24,655 nt of DNA, taken from positions 1 through 24,655 of the IMG/VR virus record IMGVR_UViG_3300030117_004379, one strand, 5' to 3'. Source of the DNA: a virus. The position numbers and the translations under genes were made by a program. The notes beneath the pieces were generated by a model, which had not been told where the DNA came from, ran no database searches, and worked only from the letters and a program-made list of their open reading frames with translations. Shown in pieces: positions 5,633 through 9,722 of this stretch. Each line of letters opens with the position of its first letter. Within the stretch, counting starts at the first letter, position 1.

Positions 5633-5938
5633 TTAGAAACAAATTCTTTCTGCAGAATGAAGTTTACATTCTGGAGTGATAATGAATTTGTGTGGGTCAT
5701 CAATGTCTTTAGTCTTTAGATGATCTAATTGTTTGATAAGAATCTTGAGTGATTTCTTAGCAGCATCTAAATTTTCAAAACTGATTGTACCTCTACTTGT
5801 GTGGCAAGGTCCAATACAAGTGGAATGTTCTATGTAAATAGCTTCATTACCAGCATTTGGATGGCAATGATGAGATGTTTTTGAAACTTGGAAAGTTTGA
5901 TTTGTAGGAGTGTTTTGAAGCTCGTCTTCTAAGCTCAT
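5633..5938 (-). CDS. Cys/His-rich hypothetical protein, 101 aa
   Basis: ATG at 5938 overlaps the stop of the upstream gene (ATGA). The sequence carries HHCHPNAGNEA, then HSTCIGPCHTSRG, later PECKLH and a final C, a spacing that could hold a metal ion such as zinc. A basic helical middle follows (AAKKSLKILIKQLDHLKTK). I find no named zinc-finger family that fits. It is the last gene before the terminator at 5602-5625. Confidence 0.65.
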   Translation of the reverse strand: MSLEDELQNTPTNQTFQVSKTSHHCHPNAGNEAIYIEHSTCIGPCHTSRGTISFENLDAAKKSLKILIKQLDHLKTKDIDDPHKFIITPECKLHSAERICF

Positions 5939-6129
5939 TTAGATGCCTCCTGTTCTTTGATGTACTCATCAAGTTGTTGATTTTCACGAGCAGCTTCAGC
6001 AAGAACTTCAGCAGCATCATCTTTGGCATTTAAATCAATGCCTTGAAATTGCCCACAATCACCAGCATCAAGAGTAGAAGATTTTGGTTCAGGCATTTCA
6101 ACATCATTCCAATTAACTTGGTTCATCAT
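5935..6129 (-). CDS. Acidic helical hypothetical protein, 64 aa
   Basis: Two adjacent ATGs (6129 and 6126); stop at 5937-5935. The product is acidic (MNQVNWNDVEMPEPKSST, then DLNAKDDAAEVLAEAARENQ) and ends in a charged helix (LDEYIKEQEASK). It is the first gene downstream of the hammerhead ribozyme. If the ribozyme cleaves, this mRNA would begin with a 57-nt leader from position 6186. No ribosome-binding site is seen before the start. Function unknown. Confidence 0.65.
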   Translation of the reverse strand: MMNQVNWNDVEMPEPKSSTLDAGDCGQFQGIDLNAKDDAAEVLAEAARENQQLDEYIKEQEASK

Positions 6130-6154
6130 TAAAGTTGCGATTAAGTAATAACCT

Positions 6155-6209
6155 GTCTCATCAGGATGGGTCGGTTAGTTCCCATCGACTCCCCGAAGGG
6201 AGTTTCGAC
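6155..6209 (-). ncRNA. Type II hammerhead self-cleaving ribozyme
   Basis: Read on the minus strand the order is: stem II 3' strand GUC (6209-6207); GAA (6206-6204); A then stem III CUCCC-UUCG-GGGAG (from 6202) closed by A-U; the cleavage triplet GUC with C at 6187; stem I GAUGGG (6186-6181), 10-nt loop, CCCAUC (6170-6165); core CUGAUGA (6164-6158); stem II 5' strand GAC (6157-6155). Every conserved hammerhead core position is present, including the G10.1-C11.1 pair. The ends are open at stem II (type II). Stem II is only 3 bp but may extend by U-A pairs beyond a mismatch zone. Predicted cleavage is between 6187 and 6186. The element begins in the stop codon of the upstream gene. Confidence 0.9.
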
Positions 6210-6571
6210 TATTTAGCCATAGTCTTTACCTTTGGATTGGTATTAGATACTTCAGGTTTACCAAGTCTTTCAACAACTGCATATCTCAAACGCATTTCAG
6301 GCATTTTGAGTGTACGCATTGCTCCTTCTTGATCAACATAGTGATCTCTAATAGTGCGTCTATCGGCACTACCATGGAAGGCGACTTGTCTACCTTGAAG
6401 CTTGGCACCATCTTTATGAGCTTTATAAAGACCGTTCTTACTTCTAGCAAATACTTTGACGAGGCTATCATCAAGATCGCTAGAGATAATTTCGATCTCT
6501 AACCACTCATCTTCTCCGTTCTTAGCTAAACGAACGTAGCTGATGTTTCCAGTACCTTGTACGGTAAGCAT
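6209..6571 (-). CDS. Possible OB-fold single-strand DNA-binding protein, 120 aa
   Basis: I chose ATG 6571 (MLTVQGTGNISYVRLAKNGE) because the frame upstream lies in a hairpin-rich spacer and lacks another ATG. The strand order and the segment LQGRQVAFHGSADRRTIRDH, then YVDQEGAMRTL and RYAVVERLGK, parallel the SSB pattern (L.G..V.V.G....R.Y.D..G..R, then a strand and an L G end). In that reading it would coat ssDNA during phage replication. The C-terminal tail (NPKVKTMAK) is basic, unlike the acidic tip of bacterial SSB. The assignment is tentative. Its TAG stop begins the hammerhead element. Confidence 0.5.
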   Translation of the reverse strand: MLTVQGTGNISYVRLAKNGEDEWLEIEIISSDLDDSLVKVFARSKNGLYKAHKDGAKLQGRQVAFHGSADRRTIRDHYVDQEGAMRTLKMPEMRLRYAVVERLGKPEVSNTNPKVKTMAK

Positions 6572-6595
6572 GGTATTAAGTTGAATTGTGTTGGA

Positions 6596-6663
6596 GCCTA
6601 TCCCAAACGTGTAGGCAGAGAGGATGAACCCCTCAGGGAGCCAACCCTTTCGGGAATGACTCC
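6596..6663 (-). ncRNA. Structured spacer with three hairpins (H1 GAAA loop, H2 GGG-UUC loop)
   Basis: On the minus strand, H1 (6663-6637) is GGAGUC..CCC-GAAA-GGG..GGCUCC, a two-part stem capped by a GNRA loop. H2 (6633-6619) is AGGGG-UUCAU-CCUCU. H3 (6616-6596) is GCCUA, an 11-nt loop, then UAGGC. They fill the gap between the coiled-coil gene and the SSB-like gene. Four other spacers up to 8590 share the H1/H2 plan. They are not typical terminators because no U-run follows. Confidence 0.6.
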
Positions 6664-6676
6664 AGGAGAGAATCAA

Positions 6677-7270
6677 CTATAGTTCCACGTTCTTAACCCT
6701 CAATATGAAAGAGTTAATAGCTTCCTTTAAAACAGGGAGATACTTGTTTTGGAAGTCGGAAACTAGATCATTCCATTCCTTTAGATGTTCTTTCCAACGG
6801 AGGATGAAATCACTTTGGTAGCTAAGAGTATCAGTACCTAGAAGAGGAATTTTACGGACAGATTTAAGAACCTTAATTTCTTGATCAGCAATCTTTAGTA
6901 AAGATTCATTCTCATTGTTATCAGCTTTAAGCTTGTCACATTGAGAGCGAACTTTAACTAACTCTGCTTCAAGATCATTATTGGTACATTTAAGTCCTTC
7001 GATTATCTCTTCAAGAGTCTTGATATCATGGTCATGATCTTCTTTTAAAGTCTTAATTTGATTCATTTGGTTATCATTGAAACCACGTAAATCCTTAATA
7101 GTAAGCTTTAAAGAATCACATTCCTTTTGACTACCTTCGTATTCATCTTCTGATTCTTTGAGAAGAGCATAACAGAGTTGCTTATCAGCACCCAGATACT
7201 CTGGATGAGTAAAGTCAATGTTGAATTTATCAACAAGCTTTTGCTTCAACTCTTTCTTAGCTTTGTCCAT
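6677..7270 (-). CDS. Coiled-coil protein, 197 aa
   Basis: ATG at 7270, TAG at 6679-6677. From about residue 35 to 130 the sequence is continuous heptad-rich coiled coil (for example KTLKEDHDHDIKTLEEIIEG and NDLEAELVKVRSQCDKLKAD). A C-terminal globular part follows (DTLSYQSDFILRWKEHLKEW, then LPVLKEAINSFILRVKNVEL). It is probably an oligomeric cytoplasmic protein; partners and role are unknown. It sits between two structured spacers and lacks a ribosome-binding site. Confidence 0.75.
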   Translation of the reverse strand: MDKAKKELKQKLVDKFNIDFTHPEYLGADKQLCYALLKESEDEYEGSQKECDSLKLTIKDLRGFNDNQMNQIKTLKEDHDHDIKTLEEIIEGLKCTNNDLEAELVKVRSQCDKLKADNNENESLLKIADQEIKVLKSVRKIPLLGTDTLSYQSDFILRWKEHLKEWNDLVSDFQNKYLPVLKEAINSFILRVKNVEL

Positions 7271-7337
7271 AGAACAAGTAGGTATAGAACAAGCAGGGCA
7301 GAACCCTGCAGAAAGCCCACCATTGCTGGAAGGGCTT
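7269..7337 (-). ncRNA. Structured spacer with GCAA-loop hairpin, GGG-UUC hairpin and 10-bp direct repeat
   Basis: On the minus strand, H1 (7337-7313) is AAGCCC-UU-CCA-GCAA-UGG-U-GGGCUU, with a GNRA loop. H2 (7309-7293) is GCAGGG-UUCUG-CCCUGC, a perfect 6-bp stem. Two direct copies of ATAGAACAAG (plus strand 7269-7278 and 7284-7293) follow up to the next start codon. No gene fits in 7271-7347. Confidence 0.6.
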
Positions 7338-7347
7338 TGAGAAGGGA

Positions 7348-7608
7348 TCAGAGATTACATGACTTTTCCTCGTAGTAAGATCTCATGGTTTCTATTAGAT
7401 CTTTGCAACCAGACATACGACTGATTTCAAATTCTCTAGTTTCTACCATTTCGTCATAAGGAGAAAAAGTTGTAACTCTGTGATACTCCATGAGTAATGA
7501 CCTGTTGTGACTCGTACGGTTAATAACCTGAGTAGGAGCACATTGAACCCAGTCATCAGATGCTTCTGATTTGGGAGGCCAGAATTCAAGTTTGTGAGTA
7601 ATAGCCAT
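7348..7608 (-). CDS. Hypothetical protein, 86 aa
   Basis: ATG at 7608, TAA at 7350-7348. The sequence starts with a strand-like MAITHKLEFWPPKSEASDDW, then VQCAPTQVINRTSHNRSLLM, an acidic aromatic stretch (TTFSPYDEMVETREFEISRM) and a C-terminal helix (CKDLIETMRSYYEEKSCNL). Three Cys residues are not in a recognised motif. No ribosome-binding site is visible. It is flanked on both sides by structured spacers. Confidence 0.65.
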   Translation of the reverse strand: MAITHKLEFWPPKSEASDDWVQCAPTQVINRTSHNRSLLMEYHRVTTFSPYDEMVETREFEISRMSGCKDLIETMRSYYEEKSCNL

Positions 7609-7631
7609 AATAAATTAGGGGCTAAAGGACA

Positions 7632-7669
7632 AGGGGATGAACCCCTCAGTCTGCCTCCGAAGAAGCAGA
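7632..7669 (-). ncRNA. Structured spacer with UUCG-loop hairpin and GGG-UUC hairpin
   Basis: On the minus strand, H1 (7669-7650) is UCUGCUUC-UUCG-GAGGCAGA, an 8-bp stem with one G.U pair and the very stable C(UUCG)G loop. H2 (7646-7632) is AGGGG-UUCAU-CCCCU. The H2 core CUGAGGGGUUCAUCC is shared with the spacer at 6619-6636. They fill the gap between the 39-aa and 86-aa genes. Confidence 0.6.
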
Positions 7670-7678
7670 GGGAGAGGA

Positions 7679-7798
7679 TCAAGATTCAATAAAACGTAGA
7701 AGAGATTGCAATAACCTCTTCCGTGTTTCAATTTTGCGGTCTATTAAAGATCTTTGGTAGTTATCTTCAATGTCAGACCATGTGCGATCATTTTCCAT
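7679..7798 (-). CDS. Helical mini-protein, 39 aa
   Basis: ATG at 7798, TGA at 7681-7679. The product (MENDRTWSDIEDNYQRSLID, then RKIETRKRLLQSLLRFIES) is one long charged amphipathic helix. It overlaps the end of the 26-aa membrane peptide by 11 bp. The stop is followed at once by the H1 hairpin. Function unknown. Confidence 0.55.
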   Translation of the reverse strand: MENDRTWSDIEDNYQRSLIDRKIETRKRLLQSLLRFIES

Positions 7799-7868
7799 AA
7801 GCATTAATATTCTTGAGGAATATATAAAGCAGGACGATCACACAGATAAGAACTATGAAGGAGGTCAT
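7788..7868 (-). CDS. Tiny single-pass membrane peptide, 26 aa
   Basis: ATG at 7868 shares bases with the TAA of the upstream gene (TAATG), and its TGA lies inside the next gene's start region. The product MTSFIVLICVIVLLYIFLKN plus INAYGK is almost entirely one transmembrane helix with a basic, polar C-terminal end. Exact packing on both sides supports translation. It may insert into the host membrane; its role is unknown. Confidence 0.55.
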   Translation of the reverse strand: MTSFIVLICVIVLLYIFLKNINAYGK

Positions 7869-8059
7869 TAGATAACCTCCTCATGCCATGATTTAATATC
7901 AGTCGTAGGACGAATAGCATCAGCTACTTTGAAACGTAGTGAGTTCCATTTACCTGATACTTTCTGTACTACTTTGGTATTATCAATGGCATTATCAAGC
8001 TTCTCAACAGCCTGGGAAGACTTATTGAGAACAGTGCTAACGGCTTTAATAAAAGACAT
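7868..8059 (-). CDS. Hypothetical protein, 63 aa
   Basis: ATG at 8059 is the preferred start; an in-frame GTG at 8074 lies inside a hairpin and is unlikely. The sequence starts with an amphipathic helix (MSFIKAVSTVLNKSSQAVEK), followed by LDNAIDNTKVVQKVSGKWNS and LRFKVADAIRPTTDIKSWHE. The start lies 11 bp after the 8070-8088 hairpin and has no ribosome-binding site. Family unknown. Confidence 0.6.
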   Translation of the reverse strand: MSFIKAVSTVLNKSSQAVEKLDNAIDNTKVVQKVSGKWNSLRFKVADAIRPTTDIKSWHEEVI

Positions 8060-8069
8060 AGTTAAAAAG

Positions 8070-8088
8070 ACCACTCTCGTTGAGTGGT
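8070..8088 (-). terminator. Hairpin plus U-run directly before a start codon
   Basis: On the minus strand, ACCACTC-AACGA-GAGTGGT forms a perfect 7-bp stem followed by CTTTTTAAC, the shape of an intrinsic terminator. The U-run ends about 5 bp before the ATG at 8059. That is an odd place for a terminator unless transcription is attenuated or the RNA is processed here. Confidence 0.6.
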
Positions 8089-8097
8089 AATACCAAG

Positions 8098-8136
8098 GGG
8101 AGGGAGTTGAACCCTCCTTTACAGCTAAAGCTGACC
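8098..8136 (-). repeat. 39-bp direct repeat, copy 1 (two-hairpin element)
   Basis: Identical to 8550-8588. On the minus strand it holds H1 CAGC-UUUA-GCUG (8133-8122) and, 4 nt further, H2 GGAGGG-UUCAACU-CCCUCC (8117-8099). In this copy the TAG stop of the 66-aa gene (8127-8125) lies in the first hairpin. H2 looks like a tRNA T-arm (5-bp stem, TTCAACT loop), but no tRNA body surrounds it. Confidence 0.7.
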
Positions 8137-8325
8137 CTGCTTGGTAGGATAACCAAACTCTTTACAGAAATCGAGATGGTTTTGATGTAGGTGTGTAGGC
8201 CAGTCATGAGCAAGACACTGGGTACGTGTAGCTTTCTCAATGAAATGACCAGCTACTAGGGGAGTACTTAAAAGTACGACCCCATAGGTAGCAACTGTTA
8301 AAACAGTTTTGTAGGAGGTAGGCAT
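8125..8325 (-). CDS. Small membrane or secreted protein, 66 aa
   Basis: ATG at 8325 overlaps the upstream TGA (TGATG); TAG at 8127-8125 sits inside a hairpin. A hydrophobic helix (YKTVLTVATYGVVLLSTPLV) is followed by a polar, His/Cys-containing domain (CLAHDWPTHLHQNHLDFCKE). The layout suits a signal-anchored protein with its C-terminal part outside the membrane, where the two Cys could pair. Function unknown. Confidence 0.6.
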   Translation of the reverse strand: MPTSYKTVLTVATYGVVLLSTPLVAGHFIEKATRTQCLAHDWPTHLHQNHLDFCKEFGYPTKQGQL

Positions 8326-8501
8326 CACTTACCCCCTTTAAGGTTGGACCAGAACTCTCTTGCACCTGTATAGGTCAAGATTGCACAGCGGTCATAACCT
8401 TTCTGACCTTTACGTACATGTTCTTCAACCATTACGCCATTGGGTGAACCAACGTGGAAGTGGTAATGAGCCTTCTGATTATGTAAGACGTAAGTAGTCA
8501 T
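8325..8501 (-). CDS. Hypothetical protein, 58 aa
   Basis: ATG at 8501 with a strong AGGAGGA site 6-8 bp upstream; TGA overlaps the next ATG. The sequence is strand-rich at the start (MTTYVLHNQKAHYHFHVGSP), then basic (EEHVRKGQKGYDRCAILTYT) with a short final helix (GAREFWSNLKGGK). No family recognised. Unlike most genes after structured spacers in this stretch, it has a clear ribosome-binding site. Confidence 0.65.
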   Translation of the reverse strand: MTTYVLHNQKAHYHFHVGSPNGVMVEEHVRKGQKGYDRCAILTYTGAREFWSNLKGGK

Positions 8502-8522
8502 AGGATTCCTCCTGTGTGCAGT

Positions 8523-8541
8523 GCCTATCTCTGCTGAAGGC
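8523..8541 (-). other. Third hairpin of the 8504-8596 spacer
   Basis: GCCT (8523-8526) and AGGC (8538-8541) flank an 11-nt loop. Together with the 39-bp repeat at 8550-8588 it mirrors the three-hairpin order at 8070-8136, although this third stem is shorter and lacks a U-run. Confidence 0.4.
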
Positions 8542-8549
8542 GATACCGA

Positions 8550-8588
8550 GGGAGGGAGTTGAACCCTCCTTTACAGCTAAAGCTGACC
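8550..8588 (-). repeat. 39-bp direct repeat, copy 2 (two-hairpin element)
   Basis: Identical to 8098-8136, 452 bp away. H1 is at 8585-8574 and H2 at 8569-8551. Here the element begins 9 bp after the TGA of the 71-aa gene, so it is fully intergenic. Perfect identity, at least in the part not constrained by coding, suggests a recent duplication or conserved RNA function. Confidence 0.7.
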
Positions 8589-8596
8589 AAACTCAG

Positions 8597-8812
8597 TTAA
8601 AAGGGAACAGGACCAAGCTCTTTAACAGTAAAGTTCTTAGTCTTATCTCTTGCTGTTTTCCATGCATACTTAATAGCGTCATCTCGATCCAAGAAAAAAC
8701 GAGCAGTATTTCGAGTATCAAATTGGACACCGTACCGTATGTCACGAGTATCATCATCCAATACAAAATGGAATGATGAACCATCAGGGAAACGCCAAGC
8801 CTTTACATACAT
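8597..8812 (-). CDS. Small alpha/beta hypothetical protein, 71 aa
   Basis: I chose ATG 8812 (MYVKAWRFPDGSSFHFVLDD) because GAGG lies about 10 bp upstream; the frame could extend to 8857 but would then overlap the preceding gene. Strands (DIRYGVQFDTRNTARFFLD) are followed by a helix (DDAIKYAWKTARDKTK) and a last strand. The layout is compatible with a small open-faced sheet. Function unknown. Confidence 0.65.
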   Translation of the reverse strand: MYVKAWRFPDGSSFHFVLDDDTRDIRYGVQFDTRNTARFFLDRDDAIKYAWKTARDKTKNFTVKELGPVPF

Positions 8813-8822
8813 AATGAATACC

Positions 8823-8966
8823 TCAATTAGTAGGAACGTATGAGTGCCATGAGCCACTGTAGTGATGTGTGACTAAAGCCATGCCAATAGCAAAGATTGC
8901 AAATGGAATTGGATAGTCATCAATCATGTAGCTAATGCCAGCGAGAATACGTTGAATTGATTTCAT
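8823..8966 (-). CDS. Small membrane protein, 47 aa
   Basis: ATG at 8966 (MKSIQRILAGISYMIDDYPI). A hydrophobic segment (PFAIFAIGMALVTHHY) follows, then a polar aromatic end (SGSWHSYVPTN). The basic start and single helix suggest a membrane peptide. It is the first gene of the leftward block, so its upstream region should contain the main leftward promoter. No ribosome-binding site visible. Confidence 0.55.
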   Translation of the reverse strand: MKSIQRILAGISYMIDDYPIPFAIFAIGMALVTHHYSGSWHSYVPTN

Positions 8967-9100
8967 AATGATTAATGAGAGTGTGGTGCTAATCTCCACG
9001 TAAAGCAAACGACTGGACTTATAACTACTGTCGTAGAAAGCCAGAGTAATTACAGTTCTATCCCGAACTTATTCCGCTGAGATTCTCTCCCCAATTTCAG
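8967..9100. promoter_or_regulatory. Non-coding divergent region, left part
   Basis: No convincing gene lies between 8967 and 9413. This part has two inverted repeats: GTGG/CCAC around 8981-8998, and ACGAC (9009-9013) with GTCGT (9030-9034). It directly precedes the leftward block, so leftward promoters are expected, but I cannot define -35 and -10 hexamers with confidence. Confidence 0.4.
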
Positions 9101-9105
9101 GCACG

Positions 9106-9160
9106 ATTGTGGAAAAACGTGGGAAAATTGTGGAAAAACACGCAGAAAAGTAGGGAAAAG
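9106..9160 (-). promoter_or_regulatory. Helically phased DnaA-box-like array, candidate replication origin
   Basis: On the minus strand, five units beginning TTTTC follow each other every 10-12 bp between 9160 and 9108. Two contain a perfect TTTTCCACA (9137-9129 and 9116-9108), the DnaA-box form reported for cyanobacteria. Between them lies TTTTCCCACG, and before them TTTTCCCTA and TTTTCTGCG. The 13-bp ATTGTGGAAAAAC is repeated exactly 21 bp apart. The array sits in the strand-switch region between leftward and rightward genes. Origin or host-DnaA-controlled regulator is an inference. Confidence 0.6.
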
Positions 9161-9390
9161 TGTATATTGTTACAATCCTTTACATTCCAGTGGTCATACA
9201 AGGATGGTCTATATACCCTTTCTTTTTTTTCTTTCCAGGTTTGCATTCGGGAGACAGGTGTGTTACCCGTCAGGAAATTTTGTTCCCTATTTGGGCCATA
9301 CACGGTTTTTTCGTTGAACAAAAAGTCTAATTTTGTACTAAAAATCCCTAATTAGCCCAAGAATGGGGCCAAAAGTGTGCAAAGTGCAAG
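9161..9390. other. Non-coding divergent region, right part, with hairpins and a T-tract
   Basis: Contains an imperfect hairpin GACAGGT-GTGTT-ACCCGTC (9253-9271, one A.C mismatch) followed by GGAA..TTCC (9273-9286), a T8 run at 9223-9230 and TGTA..TACA arms (9161-9174). Overlapping frames on both strands here lack ribosome-binding sites and convincing composition, so I treat the stretch as non-coding. Confidence 0.4.
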
Positions 9391-9412
9391 AAAAAAGTAT
9401 TACTTAGTAATA
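9391..9412 (-). terminator. AT-rich hairpin with U-run after the 9414-9623 gene
   Basis: On the minus strand, TATTAC-TAA-GTAATA is followed by CTTTTTT, immediately past the TAA at 9416-9414. The stem is weak but the position and U-run fit an intrinsic terminator, which would stop leftward transcription before the DnaA-box array. Confidence 0.5.
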
Positions 9413-9413
9413 A

Positions 9414-9623
9414 TTATTTTTTAGATTTCTTATATGTGTCGGCTGCTTTTACGGCTTTTCTAAATGCATCTTCATCTGGAAGGTTAAATGCTAATTCTTT
9501 CTTACCTTCGTCTATAAAATCACGAACTTCCCCATCCGTCTTACCATCGGCTGCCATTTGTAGGGCTTTACCTTTAATTGCTTCTAGTCCTTCGACTCTT
9601 TTTTGCCTTGTTCCAGCGTCCAT
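9414..9623 (-). CDS. Helical hypothetical protein, 69 aa
   Basis: ATG at 9623 (MDAGTRQKRVEGLEAIKGKA). The whole product is polar and helical (ALQMAADGKTDGEVRDFIDE, then FRKAVKAADTYKKSKK) with a lysine-rich tail. It stands alone between the origin-like array and the late module, divergent from the 910-codon gene. Position and basic tail would suit a small DNA-binding regulator, but no helix-turn-helix can be shown. Confidence 0.6.
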   Translation of the reverse strand: MDAGTRQKRVEGLEAIKGKALQMAADGKTDGEVRDFIDEGKKELAFNLPDEDAFRKAVKAADTYKKSKK

Positions 9624-9722
9624 TCGCTCATCTCAAGTTATTTACTAATAATAATGCCACTATTTCTTAGATTTATGAAGAATAGAATGATTAGAAGGAA
9701 AATATTTTGAAAATAAGCTGAT

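Noticed and set aside
8098-8136. Full tRNA gene from the T-arm-like hairpin (also at 8550-8588)
   Set aside because: The TTCAACT loop with a GAGGG/CCCTC stem fits a T-arm, but the neighbouring hairpin has a 4-nt loop instead of an anticodon arm, and no D-arm or acceptor stem exists.
8516-8776. 86-codon plus-strand frame
   Set aside because: It runs through the 39-bp repeat and antisense to a well-supported minus-strand gene with a ribosome-binding site.
9240-9300. tRNA-like stretch with GGGTAACACACC on the minus strand
   Set aside because: A D-arm-like string and a hairpin are present, but no cloverleaf (5-bp anticodon stem, T-arm, acceptor pairing) can be drawn.
9097-9355. Overlapping reading frames on both strands in the divergent region
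   Set aside because: No ribosome-binding sites, odd composition (runs of F and S or K and E from homopolymers), and they contain the DnaA-box array.
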